This document shows positions 12,275-26,305 of a stretch of DNA of 64,000 nucleotides, piece by piece. The first letter of the stretch is position 1, and each line of letters opens with the position of its first letter. The translations under genes and the position numbers were made by a program. The notes beneath the pieces were generated by a model. It worked only from the letters and a program-made list of their open reading frames with translations. It had not been told where the DNA came from and made no database searches. Origin of the DNA: Orychophragmus violaceus (lineage: Eukaryota; Streptophyta; Magnoliopsida; Brassicales; Brassicaceae); contig CM058233.1 in the NCBI GenBank assembly GCA_030180135.1, positions 106,743,994 through 106,807,993 on the forward strand, written 5' to 3'.

Positions 12275-15200
12275 ATGGATTCAGATTCCTCTAGGTCGCG
12301 GATTGACCAGGTCCGTTTCTCTTATTTTCTTTGATTAGTTTCTTTCACGAACTGAAGACGCATGTAGATGTTGTACTTCGTTCTCCTCTTCTTTGTGTGT
12401 AAACTCGCGCTTGCCTGCAACATCTTAAGCTTTCGCAAAACTTAGAGAACTTTTGTTTGAAATCTAACATATAAATGGACGAACTTTTCGTTTGAGTCTT
12501 CGATTTATTGGATTGTTTCAGAAGACCGATAACTCGTATTCAACCACATTTTGGCTGAATCCCATGATTTGGATTTTCCAGTTTGCAGTAGGACAGTGAG
12601 AAATTAAAGTTTTTTTGTATAAAAAAGTTGACTTTACAAGCAGAGTTTTTTGTTTATGAACAAAGTTTTAAAATTTGTTAAAGATTTTACATGAGTTAGG
12701 TTAAAAACAATTGATTTTAGATGCTTTTAGTCTTTTTTCTACAGTTAAACTATGAACAGTGATGTTAGTTATGAATTATGATGAATGAGAAGTGGGCATA
12801 ACGAGAGGGTTTTAGGATATTGGTAGTTAAAGTGTGTGTTTCTACTGACTGATTCTTCTTATATTGCTTGTCACTGTACTTCTAGTTCTATGTCTCGAAG
12901 AAGAGAAAACACCCTTCACCAAATTTGAAGTCTGGGAGAAAGGAGAAAAATGTGAAGGTGACAGGAGAAAGGTCTCCTGGAGACAAAGGTACTTTGGACA
13001 ATTACTTAAAAGCTTCTCTGGATGACAAGAACACTACCAATAGTGGGTTGCGGGCAAAGCAGGAAGCTTTTACAAAAAAATTGGATCGGGAGGTTTCTGG
13101 GCCTTATGTTGGTGAAAGTATACACCCACGGCTGCCTAAACCTGTATGTGCTGAAACGTCTAAAGGAGTTGAAGAGTGTTTGAACCAAAGCGGATCTCAA
13201 CTGTTGCATAAAGAAGGTATTGCTACAGACGAAAATCACGCAACAGATGGTTTGCTCTGTGCCAACCACAAAGATAATTCAGAACTAAGGGACTTTGCAA
13301 CTGGTTTCTTGTCCTTGTATTGTAGGTAATATGCCTTGATTGTGTTAATTTTTTATTCTTTCTATTAACATCAAGGAGTTAGTTTGTGAACATCCGTTCT
13401 TCTATTATGTCTGAATAAATTGAGATTTAGAAGATTTTGTAAATTGTGCTTGTGTCCTTATGCAGTGAAGTGCGGTCTGTTGTTGGCCCACCTCCACATC
13501 AGAAGGCAGAATTGAAGCGTGGAAGCAGTTCATCATTACTTGCTCAAGATATGCAAATTTCTCACAAGAGGCGTTGTGATTCCGAAAATATACCATCACT
13601 AGATGAACAAGCATATCCTCTCGGTAGTAAGCCTGAATTAATCGCTAGTACTGTTGATAAAAGAGAGAAATCTGTTTCAGGCCCGATGAAGAAGGTATAA
13701 ATGGAATCAATAGTTATGGTTACTTGTCTTCCTGCTAAACTGATTCATTTAAAATTATTTGATGCATCTGCTCTAATATATTCACAGATCCCAAGCAATG
13801 AATCTGTTGAAATTCCAATGGGCTTGAGGAAGTGTACCAAGGCATCGGAATCAGTTGCTCATCTAACTGAATGCCACACGCCTGGATCAGCCGTTAAATC
13901 ATGTCATGTTGGAACCCCTAAGTCAGGAAGTGGTAGCTCAATGTTCTCTCCTGGAACTTCTTTCTGGAATGAAGCAATTCAAGTTGCTGATGGTTTGTCA
14001 ATGCCAACTGAGAACTCTGGTTCCGTGGAAGCTAAAGACAGCAATAAAACAGATAATTGCAGTGACAACTTAAAGAGAAGTTTAGATTTAGATGAAAGCA
14101 GAGCAAAGGTTAAAGATGCCATTGGTTATTCAAAAGTCGCGGAGAAGCATGGGAGAGATTTTAATGAAGAAGTATCTCCGCTTCCTGTCAAGAATCTGGA
14201 TCTTTTGTTTCAAGATAAAAAAACAAATAGAGGTACCCGAGAGCAATATGCTTCGTTTGACCAAAATAACATTAATAGAGGAAGCAGTAGGATCTATGAA
14301 TCTGCTTTTGTTGAGAAGAAAGGATGTGAAACTCTTGCTATTGCAAATAATACTCAGGCAAATAAAGATTTGGTAGGCAGGATGTATCCAGAACCTGCAG
14401 GAGAGAAAGTTTTAGTGTGCGAGGACAATCTTAGTGTAAGATCGATAAGCAACATGAGGAAACCAGCTGATTCGAGTGAATCTGAAGAAAGTCATACTCC
14501 TTCAAGCTCTCATCATAATAAAGATGGTTTAAGTCTTAGCACCTGGCTTCCCTCAGAAGTTTGCAGCGTATACAATAAGAAAGGAATATCTAAACTATAT
14601 CCATGGCAGGTACATAATTGCTAGTTGATGTGTGTGTGTTGTTGTCATCTATTTTTAAATATACAGCTGATCAATATTTCCATTCTTCCTAGTTCCTACT
14701 CCTATAGTTAGATAGATGTGTAATTGCTTCTCTCATGCAGTTTAGAAAGTGTACAATCAGTTGAGAGCCTGCAGCTAGTATTTGCCATCCGAAGTTAATT
14801 TGCGCTTCATGCATTCTTCCTTTCATGTCATTTATCATGTCGTTTACGCAGTGTGGTCTTACATGATATATGTTGGTTATATTCTTTTTCCACATGTTTC
14901 ATGAGTTTGTACAAAAATGACTGGCAATTTTTATCCTCGACTCTATTCTTAGTTTTTGTATTTATACTTTTCTAAATTTCTGCCTGCTTGTTTTTGTGTA
15001 TGCTATTGCTTTTTTCGTCCCTTTCACTAGCTGAATACAAATTGTTATAAAATTTTATAGGTCGAGTGCCTTCAGGTAGATGGTGTTTTGCAGAAAAGGA
15101 ATCTTGTATATTGTGCTTCTACAAGGTATCTTCATAGTTGACGATGAACCTGCCAATTCAAAGTGCTTCTTTTTATATATTTTATTGGGATCATGACAAG

Positions 15201-18200
15201 AATTTAAGCAACCATTCTGTTTTGTGCAGTGCTGGTAAAAGTTTTGTTGCAGAAGTCTTGATGCTGCGCCGGGTCATAACAACTGGAAAAATGGCATTGC
15301 TTGTGCTACCTTATGTATCCATTTGCGCTGAGAAGGTTTCTTTTATTATTCTCCCCAAGCATCCTACACGTTTATAATATTACTTTTTGTTGGTTTACTC
15401 ATATGATAATTGGGTGCAGGCTGAACACCTTGAGGTCCTTCTTGAACCACTTGGTAAGCATGTTCGTAGTTACTATGGAAATCAGGGTGGTGGAACACTT
15501 CCTAAAGGAACTTCTGTAGCTGTCTGCACGATTGAAAAGGCAAACTCTTTGCTAAATCGCTTGCTTGAAGAGGGTCGTTTGTCTGAACTTGGGATAATTG
15601 TTATAGATGAGCTACACATGGTATGGTTTTCACATATCTTTTCTGAATGAATCTCGGATAAGCTTATAACTGTCTGACACTATCTTTGTTTTCTTAGTAT
15701 TAAAAGGAACCAATTGCTCATGGTTTATACAGGTGGGTGACCAACATAGGGGTTATCTTTTGGAACTTATGCTGACGAAACTTCGTTATGCTGCCGGTGA
15801 AGGCAGTTCAGAGTCTAGTAGTGGTGAGAGTTCAGGGAATAGCAGTGGCAAGACTGATCCTGCTCATGGCCTACAAATTGTAGGTATGAGTGCTACAATG
15901 CCGAATGTCGGAGCAGTTGCTGACTGGCTTCAAGTAAGACAAACAGTACCACTAATTGATTTATATATGTTTTTTTGGCTCTCGTTCGGTTACACGACAC
16001 TTCTCTTTAGAAATACATGTACTCATAGATAAATGTGCAGACCTGCATGTCTGTGGGAGTTACAAGAGTATGATATTTATGAAATTTCACAGAAATTTTA
16101 TCTCGTGATGTTAATAAACGTTATGTTTCTGTAAAATTAAGACCTGATCTCTTAAATGGGTGATGATAGTTTTGTTGTAGTTGTTTCTTTCCAGACCTAT
16201 TGTTGTCACCTCTTTTGAAACACTGTAAATTTGTTGTGGCCTTTTTAATCAGAAAACTTATTGTGGTTTTACATGTTGAAAGGCAGCTTTATATCAGACA
16301 GAGTTTCGACCAGTCCCGCTAGAGGAGTATATTAAAGTTGGTAACACCATTTATAATAAAAAGATGGAAGTTGTGAGGACTATACCAAAAGCTGCTGATA
16401 TGGGAAGAAAAGACCCAGACCACATCATTGAGCTTTGTAACGAGGTAATGGCTTTCGCGAATTAAGGTCATGACTAAGTACTTGCATTTGTTCTGTAAGT
16501 ATCTGATTAAATGTGTACTCAAAATTTGGTGCAAGAAGGAAAACTCAGATGTAATATTACAATCCAGGTTGTTCAAGAGGGCAATTCAGTGCTGATTTTT
16601 TGCTCGAGTCGAAAAGGATGTGAATCAACTGCTAGGCATATTTCGAAGCTCATTAAAAAAGTGCCTGTAGACGTTGATGGTGAAAATAGCGAGTTTATGG
16701 ATATCAATTCTGCTATTGATGCCCTGCGAAGGTCTCCGTCTGGATTAGATCCTGTACTAGAAGAAACTCTTCCCTCTGGGGTTGCCTACCACCATGCTGG
16801 TCTTACAGTATGTATACGCAATCCATTCACCATATATGTTTTCTCGACCTGACTAGGTTTTATACTGGAATTGTGATTCTTTTGCTGTTTACGTGTGATG
16901 GTGAATATTAGGCAAAGTGAATATCTCCATTTATTAGCACCAAATGGACAAATAAGTTGATTGTATTACAGGTAGAAGAAAGAGAGATAGTTGAGACCTG
17001 TTACCGTAAGGGTCTTGTACGTGTCTTAACAGCTACATCCACTCTGGCGGCTGGGGTTAACTTGCCTGCAAGGAGAGTCATTTTTCGGCAACCAATGATT
17101 GGCCGTGATTTTATTGACGGAACAAGGTACAAGCAAATGGCTGGTAGAGCTGGGCGGACTGGGATTGATACAAAAGGAGAAAGTGTATGCCTTTAATTTC
17201 TTTCAAAATGATGATGTTACAATTTTTGTTTCAGTTCTTCATGGTGAAATTCCCATACGTTTATGTTCTTGTTTGGCGTGGTCAATGGTCTAGGCTTTTG
17301 ATTCTTTATCGAAATTTAAATTTCTTTCCAGGTGTTGATTTGCAAACAAGGAGAACTCAAGCGAATAATGGCACTTCTAAATGAGAGCTGCCCACCTTTG
17401 GAGTCTTGTTTATCTGAGGACAAGAACGGAATGACTCATGCAATATTAGAAGTTGTGGCAGGTGGAATTGTTCAAACTGCCAAAGATATACATCGCTATG
17501 TTAGGTGTACTCTTCTGAATTCTACAAAGCCCTTTCAAGATGTGGTCAAATCAGCTCAGGATTCCCTTCGGTGGCTGTGCCACAGAAAGTTTCTTGAATG
17601 GAATGAAGAGACAAAGTTATACTCTACAACACCCCTTGGACGCGGATCTTTTGGCAGTTCACTCTGCCCAGAGGAGTCACTTGTAAGTTAATCTGACTTT
17701 CTATAATTGAAAATGGATTTATATAGTGTTAAGTAAGCATGCTTGATGTGTATGTAATTGGTGTCTCGGCAGATAGTGCTGGATGATCTTCTAAGAGCAC
17801 GTGAAGGACTAGTGATGGCTTCCGATTTGCATTTGGTCTACTTAGTCACACCAATTAATGTTGGTGTTGAACCAAACTGGGAATTGTATTATGAACGGTT
17901 TATGGAACTGTCTCCTTTAGAACAGGTAACCTTGTACTCTCTGGTAAAATATGGCATTATTATGTGTTGGTAAACAAGAAGTTTGTTGTCAGATATCTTT
18001 TTCCTCGATATTAACTGTCATCCTAGTTAATGGCATACTTCTTATTAAACTTTTTAGTGTTTTGCGGTACTTTTTAAGTAGCACTACATCTTGTTATATG
18101 GGCATATAATTTGAGAAAATCTTTGTACGCTGATGCTGTTACTTGATCTTACAATTTCAGTCTGTTGGCAATAGAGTTGGAGTGGTCGAACCTTTTCTGA

Positions 18201-21200
18201 TGCGTATGGCACATGGTGCAACAGTGCGCACTCTAAAAAAATCGCAAGATGTAAAAAAATATGACAATCGGCATGGTTCTACGAGCAGTAAGATGCTTTC
18301 AGATGAACAGATGCTTCGAGTGTGCAAACGATTTTTTGTTGCCCTCATCTTGTCAAAATTAGTTCAGGTAGCTTCCCTACTGCTTTGTTTCTTGTATTTA
18401 TTTTATTTTTGACAAAGCTTCTTATTTTGGTTCATATATATAAACTCGTTGCAACTTGCACGATCATGTACACTCCATGATATTGTCTTAAAATGTTAAT
18501 CTAACTCACCTCTCCTGCTTGTTTTGGGCCTTGTAGATTTTGGTTTGTATTGAATTTCCTATTTTAAAAGATATGTTGGTAACACTTATGCATCAGGTCT
18601 GATGATGATCGACTTCTCTAATGTATATATATATTTTTTTTTGAACTATGAAATGCAGGAAGCTTCCGTGTCTGAGGTTTGTGAAGCCTTTAAAGTGGCT
18701 AGAGGTATGGTTCAAGCGCTACAGGAGAACGCTGGAAGGTTTTCTTCCATGGTTTCAGTGTTCTGTGAGAGGCTTGGATGGCATGATCTGGAAGGCTTAG
18801 TTGCCAAATTCCAGAACCGTGTTTCGTTTGGTGTCAGGGCTGAAATTGTTGAACTCACTAGCATTCCGTATGTAAAGGTACTCTCAACTTCCAGGAACTT
18901 ATAGCTAGGATATGAGGAGGGTTGTTGACAAAGATGATTTTTGGTGTTGAATAAATAGGGTTCAAGAGCGAGAGCGTTGTACAAAGCTGGCTTGCGTACA
19001 TCTCAGGCGATAGCTGAAGCATCCATCCCTGAAATTGTCAAAGCTCTCTTTGAATCTTCAGCGTGGGCTGCAGAAGGTAAATCAGTTTTCTTAGACAGTT
19101 TAGATTGATGCCGTTTGTTGGAAAGAATATTGTATCCTCTTTCATCTAATGTGCTCGAGTTGATATGGTGTACAAGGTACAGGACAGAGAAGGATACACT
19201 TGGGATTAGCCAAGAAAATCAAGAATGGGGCGCGCAAAATTGTTCTTGAGAAAGCAGAAGAGGCGAGGGCTGCTGCATTCTCTGCTTTTAAGTCGCTCGG
19301 TTTGGATGTTCATGACCTTTCAAATCCCTTGGCGCTGGCTCCTGCTAGTAGTCCCAATGGAAAAGTAACTATCCAAAAAGACATTTCCGGAGACTCTGTT
19401 GGTCCCAGTGGACTACAACATTTTCCAGGAAAATCAAGCATGGAGGGCCACATCAAACATGGAAACTTTGACACGGATAATCACAGAGAAAAGCTAAGGG
19501 AAGTATCAGGTGCTGCCTTGAGGGTTTCATCAGAATTTAACTTGACCGATCCTCTTCCTGATTTTCAACCTATAGGAACTACAGTTGGCACTGATGGGCC
19601 TAATGCTGTTAGTATTCTTTGTGGTGATGACAGAGAGATAAAAAATGAGACTAATGTTGAGCAGCATTTGACGAGTAATGCCCATATTCCTTTTAGCAAT
19701 AAGGATAATGCAGGTGAAAAGGGTCCAATAACTGCAGGAAATATTCGTGGTGGATTTGATTCTTTCCTAGAACTCTGGGAATCTGCCGGGGAATTTTTCT
19801 TTGATATCCACTATAGTAAACTACAAGGTTCGAATTCCCGCATCTCTTATGAGATACATGGAATTGGGATTTGCTGGGATAGCTCTCCGGTATACTACGT
19901 CAATCTTACCAAGGACCTTCCCAATATGGAATGTGCAGAAAAAGAAAAGCTTTCTAAGGATGCAGTTGTTGGCAAGAAAGAGGTTTTGGGTACCGACAAC
20001 ATGTTTGATGTTATAAAATCTAGGTGGAACAGAATCAGTAAAATAATGGGGAACGAATATACGAGAAAGTTCACGTGGAATTTGAAAGTCCAGATTCAAG
20101 TGCTCAAGAGTCCTGCCATTTCAGTCCAAAGATGCGCTCGCCTGAATCTTGCAGAAGGGGTCAGGGATCTTGAGTTGGTGGATGGATCTTGGTTAATGAT
20201 GCTTCCGCTTCGCATAAGCCACACCATTGACATGAGCATCGTGACATGGATTCTTTGGCCAGATGAGGAAAGACACTCAAATCCAAACATAGATAAGGTA
20301 ATTCCAGATCAACTATGAGCAGAATGAATTGAATGTATATCATATCTCTCGTGATGACTGTTTTGAACAAGAAAAAAACCATAGTAGAAATATCTTTTGT
20401 TTGTTAGTCTATCGTCACACATACTTAGTATATTTTTCATTTAAAGTTTCTAAAAATATTACAGGAGGTAAAGAAAAGACTGTCCCCAGAGGCAGCTGAA
20501 GCGGCAAATCGCAGTGGCAGGTGGAGAAATCAGATCAGAAGGGTTGCCCACAATGGTTGCTGCAGACGGGTTGCTCAAACGCGAGCCCTTCGTTCAGCTC
20601 TTTGGAAGATCCTTGTTTCCGAAGAACTTCTTGAAGCACTGACAACCACTGAAATGCCACTGGTATCTCTCCCCTTTACATTGAGTTTTTTTGTTCTTTT
20701 GTTTCTGAGGTTTATCTAAACTGCACCATAATGCATTCATTCTGTGTTTTCAGGTCAATGTCCTTGCAGACATGGAGCTCTGGGGCATAGGCGTCGATAT
20801 AGAGGGATGCCTTAGGGCACGGAATATATTACGGGATAAACTGCGGTCCCTGGAGAAGAAAGCATTTGAATTAGCTGGCATGACATTTTCATTGCACAAC
20901 CCAGCTGATATTGCAGATGTGCTGTTTCGACAGCTGAAGTTGCCCATACCGGAAAACCACAATAAAGGAAAACATCATCCAAGTACTGATAAGCATTGTT
21001 TGGATCTTTTAAGGTATTGCAAAGGCTAATTTCTTTTCCTTATAATGTGTTTTTCCATCATAAAGGAAAACATACTTGTTGGGGTACTCTCAGCAAATTT
21101 TATAAATAGCATGTGGTTATGATCTTAAGAGAGATTTGTCACAGTTACTGTGATTCTATTTTAGTCTGACCTAACTTGGGAATACGACTGTCCTAGGAAT

Positions 21201-23026
21201 GAGCATCCTGTTGTCCCAATTATCAAAGAGCACCGCACGTTGGCAAAGCTCTTAAATTGTACGCTTGGATCAATTTGTTCGCTTGCTAAACTACGATTGA
21301 GCACGCAAAGGTACACTTTGCATGGCCACTGGCTTCAAACATCAACAGCAACTGGGCGGCTTTCCATAGAGGAGCCTAATCTCCAAGTATGACTTCTGTT
21401 GTGTTTCCTTTTACATTCTGTTGTGTATCCAAATATCAATGACCATGTAACTTTTCTGCAGTCTGTTGAGCATGAAGTAGAGTTCATATTGGATAAAAAT
21501 GGGAAGGAAGTAAATTCAGATGCTGAGCGCTACAAAATCAATGCACGTGATTTCTTTGTTCCTACTCAGGTAATTTCTAAAAGTTTTGTGTATTTGGTGC
21601 CATGTACTTTCAATCAACTTAGCCATAAAAGATTTCCTGTTTTCCTGAAGATTGAATATGATATATTTTTCTTCGCCACAGGAAAATTGGTTACTCTTGA
21701 CGGCAGATTATTCACAGATAGAGTTGCGACTTATGGCACATTTTTCTAGAGATTCTTCGTTGATTGCACAGCTTAGCCAGCCAGAAGGTGATGTCTTTAC
21801 GATGATAGCTGCAAAATGGACTGGAAAGACCGAGGAATCTGTTAGTCCACATGACAGAGATCAGACCAAAAGATTGATCTATGGAATTCTTTACGGAATG
21901 GGTGCAAACAGGCTTGCTGAACAGCTTGAGTGCAGCTCAGATGAAGCCAAGGAGAAAATTAGAAGTTTTAAAAATTCTTTCCCAGCAGTCACCTCTTGGC
22001 TTAACGAAACGATTTCATTTTGCCAGGAAAAAGGGTGAGGATGTTACACTATCCTAATCAATGTTTCTTATACTTAAAAACTACTGCTATATTACATCCA
22101 TGATCCATATGCTGATCCATGTGCTTTATATGCTGGTCAACGAATTGATCAGCTTCTCACTCTTATAACTTGGTTGCTTCTCTATGAACTATAACTATAA
22201 TCCAATAACATTTTGACATGCAGATACATTCAGACTCTCAAGGGAAGAAGGCGGTTCTTGTCGAAAATTAAATTTGGGAATGCCAAAGAGAAATCTAAGG
22301 CGCAAAGGCAAGCTGTAAATTCCGTGTGTCAGGTCCGGCTTTGTTTCTTTCTTTCCTTTATTCCCTGACACTTAAATGTTATGCTGAGATGTTTAATTAG
22401 ACACTTTACCAGATCTATCTGTTTAGAATAAAGGACTGTCATCTTCACTTTTTGCTCTTTGGCTGTTAGCGACAGTCTTAAGGAGTCTCATTTGCTTCCA
22501 GATCATATAGTTTTTTTTTACTTAGTTGTGGTTTTATTCAGGGATCTGCTGCTGATATAATAAAGATTGCGATGATAAACATATATTCTGCAATTTCTGA
22601 GGATGTTGATACTGTAGCATCTAGTTCTTCAACTGAAACTAGGTTTCACATGTTGAAGGGACGATGCCGAATTCTTCTACAGGTGAGAGTTGTTCATCCA
22701 TTTTATTGTTTGAGTTTTGTTTCTTTCCATATTTTCAATTTTTATACTTCTATTTAGCTCATTCAAGTGGGACACCATTATGCAGGTACATGATGAACTT
22801 GTGCTGGAAGTAGATCCTTCTTACGCAAAAGAAGCTGCAATGTTGCTACAATCCAGCATGGAAAATGCTGTTTCACTTCTCGGTATGTTCCTCATATACC
22901 ATGCTCCATTTTATGACATGTATATGTTGACTTTATTGGTTATGTTCTGTATTTTCAGTCCCTCTACATGTGAAACTGAAGATTGGGAAAACATGGGGTT
23001 CTTTAGAGCCGTGTAAGACTGATTAA
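12275..23026 (+). CDS. TEB: TEBICHI, helicase-polymerase theta
   Basis: This plant DNA polymerase theta performs microhomology-mediated end joining and is needed for T-DNA integration and meristem maintenance. I splice 26 exons: 12275-12310, 12886-13325, 13466-13694, 13788-14609, 15061-15125, 15230-15335, 15420-15620, 15733-15933, 16283-16444, 16568-16807, 16972-17184, 17332-17682, 17773-17925, 18161-18367, 18659-18877, 18959-19076, 19183-20297, 20465-20662, 20754-21013, 21197-21386, 21462-21569, 21682-22034, 22224-22332, 22542-22682, 22786-22882, 22959-23026; 2133 residues, phase closed throughout. The helicase has Walker A ASTSAGKSF (about 527), box II DELH (about 628) and MAGRAGRTG (about 895). 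The family A polymerase has motif A DYSQIELR (1887-1894), the finger helix [12 protein letters not shown] and motif C VHDE (2080-2083). Catalytic acids are present, so the gene looks active. Confidence 0.96.
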
Positions 23027-23450
23027 GACATCACCAAAATCTCAGCGTCTCTAATCTCGATCTAAGATCCTCGGATTGTGTGAGCAACTCGCTCATATGC
23101 GTATTTGATGACCCAAGGTGTTCCCACATCCACGGCATGACACAATGCGATGCTCGGTTTCATCTTCAAGAAGTGAGGAAGATAAATGATTTCGTTGGCT
23201 TCTTTGTGACACTCCTTGCTTGAAGAAGACCGGACCATTACAGAGGGAGTTTTCTCCTACTTTGTTCAGAGGGCTCTTCTTATCAGCTTCAAAGAGTCTT
23301 GTAAAGTTACAACCACTAACAGTTGCCACAGCTTACTTAGACAGTGACTTTTAACATGACCAAATCATATAGAAAGATTAGGGAAAACTATTTCTTTTTG
23401 ACTGTAAATACTTAGACTGACTTTTATATATAAGAGAGATAACAACAAGA
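23027..23450. other. TEB 3' flank with a short antisense open frame
   Basis: This probably contains the TEB 3' untranslated region. On the minus strand 23329-23093 is open for 78 codons and includes CRGC. I found no matching exon, promoter or convincing family, so I treat it as chance or a remnant. There is no trace here of the PERK14 receptor kinase expected next to TEB. Confidence 0.35.
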
Positions 23451-23622
23451 GAGTCTGATGATGATAGGGAGAAAGATAAAGAAAAGTTTGCTAATTGCCG
23501 TCCTCAAAAGGGTTCTGCTAATCAGATGAACGGCTCTGATCAGAAGAACGGTCTGATTATGAGGCAACGTAGGTGTTTGACTACTGCTACTAATTTTCTT
23601 TTCTTTTGTTATTATCAATGTT
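23451..23622 (+). pseudogene. Copied fragment of La1 (exon 6 plus intron)
   Basis: About 170 bp closely resemble the intact La1 gene at roughly 30587-30760. The match covers most of exon 6 (frame words KFAN, RPQK, SANQ) and runs without a break into the following intron (TTTGACTACTGCTA). An intron in the copy means a DNA-level duplication and not a retrocopy. Scattered substitutions and small length changes, such as the loss of the last exon frame, show it is decayed. The parent lies 7 kb downstream on the same strand. Confidence 0.85.
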
Positions 23623-23934
23623 TAAATAAGTTTTGGCTAAATTTTGTTACAAAGTATTTTATGATATTTAAGTTATGTTGGATATTTTGATTATTTTAAT
23701 CTTCAAATAACTCATCTTTAGATTTATAAATTATAACATTTTAGTTATTTTAAGTTTAAATAATTAAAATTTTGGATATATAACTATATTTTGGATATTC
23801 CGGATATCTATTCGGTTCTCGGTTCAATTTTTTATATATAAAAATCTAATATCCATTTAGGTATTTTTTCGGTTTTGGGTCTGGTTCGAATCTTCGGGTC
23901 TGGGTTTGGGTATTTTCCCACCCATACCCTGACA
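23623..23934. repeat. AT-rich repeat remnant with CGGTT/GGGTCTGGGT words
   Basis: Low-complexity AT-rich DNA ending in a stretch rich in TTCGG, GGGTCT and GGGTTTGGGTATTTT words. It resembles the remnant at 11825-12105 in composition and is a common type of crucifer interspersed repeat. No terminal inverted repeats were found. Confidence 0.4.
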
Positions 23935-24555
23935 AGATACAAGGAGAGGAATGAGCAAGTGCTCCAAAATCTTTTCCATTCCGATGATATCCCTCTCATT
24001 CTTGGGATAAGATTTAGTCGGTTCGTTAACGCTGGATGGCTTTGTTTGGAACCATACTAAATCTTGAATATACACAGTAAAATCCGAATATGAATTGGTC
24101 TAGAGAACATATCTAACATAATAAAACCTTGAAGTCACATAATCAAGTACAATATGTCTCAAGAGCTTTGTGTGGAAGATTTAGCTCGGAGAAAACTAAA
24201 ACATTTCATGTGGCAGACTTCTCGGGATGTGTAGCAACTTGTCAACGACTCACGTTCAAACATCTAGGGACATATAAGTCTTATCCTAGATGCGGCGCAT
24301 CTAACCATCTTCTTTCTGAATACCCCATGCTTTTCAAGTATGAACTCTATCAAACTTTTCGTCCTTTTCGAGTTGCTTTTGAGTACATTTGTATATTACA
24401 ATATAAATTTCTTTTTTGGAGGACAAAATATGTGGGTCTTTTCTACCCACAAAAAGATATATACCCATGAATTCTATGATATATTTGGAATGCCATGAAT
24501 AAGAAGATCGACAAGAATGAGATTTCTTTTGTGGGAACTCTCCAACTAGCTACTA
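23935..24555 (+). pseudogene. LINE-type retrotransposon remnant, zf-RVT region (left part)
   Basis: Translation in shifting frames gives the conserved end of a plant non-LTR reverse transcriptase: IPLILGIRFSR, then WNHTKS and IYTVKSEYEL, then SGCVATCQRL, and the zinc-binding motif YPRCGASNHLLSEYP (canonical CPRCG...NHLLFECP), followed by PWIL and YIWNAMN. Stop codons and frameshifts make it non-functional. It is interrupted at 24555/24556 by the Helitron; the RNase H part resumes after 28450. Confidence 0.8.
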
Positions 24556-25960
24556 TCTTATATAATAAAGTAAAGTTTTTCAAAATCACAAGCTTTGAGA
24601 AGATGACATGTGTCATATATGAATTTACACTTATCTTTATTTTTTCTTTTCATTTTATTGATTGTTATTTATTTAAAACAAACAATGATGGTTAAATATG
24701 AATGTATAATCTAAAATAACCAAATAAAAGTAATATTTTAATTTCAGTTACAAACTTTATCACTAATATGAAATAAAATAGTTACACTACAACACAAGTA
24801 TTTTATTATAAAAATGATATGATACTTTAAACAATTTCTAATGTAAAAAAATATGTTTATTTGATGAAAATATATTTGTTGCTAAATTTTAATGTTATAT
24901 ATATAATAAAGTAAGGTTTTTCAAAACCACAAGCTTTGAGAGGATGAATTGTGTCGTCTTTGAATTTACACTTACCTTTATTTTTCTCTTTCTATTTTAT
25001 TTTCTTAAAACAAAAGAATGATTGTTAAATATGAAGGTATAATCTAAAATAACCAAATAAACTAATATTTTAATTTTCTGCTATAAAATTAACCCCTAAT
25101 ATCAAATAAAATAGCTACAGAACAACACAAATATTATTGTTTATCAAAAAGTGATATGATAATTTAAACAATTTACAATGTATAAAAATATGTTTATTTG
25201 ATGAAAAATATGTGTTTCTAAATTTTAATGTTAAAAGCTTATATGATAAAGTAGGGTTCTGCTTAACACAAGCTTTGAGAAGATGACATGTGTCATCTAT
25301 GAATTTACACTTATCTTTATTTTTTCTTTTCATTTTATTGATTGTTATTTATTTAAAACAAACAATGATGGTTAAATATGAATGTATAATCTAAAATAAC
25401 CAAATAAAAGTAATATTTTAATTTCAGTTACAAACTTTATCACTAATATAAAATAAAATAGTTACACTACAACACAAGTATTTTATTATAAAAATGATAT
25501 GATACTTTAAACAATTTCTAATGTATAAAAAATATGTTTATTTGATGAAAATATATTTGTTGCTAAATTTTAATGTTATATATATAATAAAGTAAGGTTT
25601 TTCAAAACCACAAGCTTTGAGAGGATGAATTGTGTCGTCTTTGAATTTACACTTACCTTTATTTTTCTCTCTCTATTTTATTTTCTTAAAACAAAAGAAT
25701 GATTGTTAAATATGAATGTATAATCTAAAATAACCAAATAAACTAATATTTTAATTTTTTGCTATAAAATTAACCCCTAATATCAAATAAAATAGCTACA
25801 GAACAACACAAATATTATTGTTTATCAAAAAGTGATATGATAATTTAAACAATTTACAATGTATAAAAATATGTTTATTTGATGAAAAATATGTGTTTCT
25901 AAATTTTAATGTTAAAAGCTTATATGATAAAGTAGGGTTCTGCTTAACACAAGTGATAAA
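24556..25960 (+). repeat. Tandem array of Helitron 5'-end units (A-B-A-B)
   Basis: Four units of about 340 bp each start with a variant of TTATATAATAAAGTARGG followed by CACAAGCTTTGAG. Units 1 and 3 share GAAGATGACATGTGTCAT, and units 2 and 4 share GAGGATGAATTGTGTCGT, so the real period is a dimer of about 680 bp. A fifth partial start is at about 25919. The odd and even types have diverged, but the two dimers are nearly identical over long stretches, so the dimer duplication is recent. Confidence 0.85.
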
Positions 25961-26305
25961 AAAATTGTCATGTATCACTTGAAATTTATTTTTATTTCAG
26001 TCACTAACAATTATTGGACTAAATTTATCTCAGTTGATGCAGTCTGAAAACCTTAAAAAAATCAAGAACTAAATCTAGAATGAATTCAAGTTCGCAAACT
26101 ATAAACTTAAAAGATAAAACTCTAGCACCCACTAAAAAATATGAATCCACCATAAGAGCAACATTTTATGCTTTGATTAACAAAATATTAACATATGTAC
26201 TATAAAAGTCTAAAGCCTCTCTGTATAGAAAACAAACACAAACATAAAATAAAAATTACTTACAAAACGAAAAACTATGAAGGAAACTAGTTTCACAACT
26301 CATAG

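Noticed and set aside
13006..13269. Antisense open frames inside TEB exons
   Set aside because: They mirror the spliced sense exons, which read in phase through 26 exons to known motifs.
23093..23329. Minus-strand open frame of 78 codons with CRGC
   Set aside because: It overlaps the TEB 3' flank, has a single CxxC and no supporting splice or promoter signals; a zinc-binding family could not be supported.
24556..25960. CRISPR-like or centromeric satellite array
   Set aside because: Units are 340 bp, begin with Helitron ends and occur only four times; this is a plant nuclear region.
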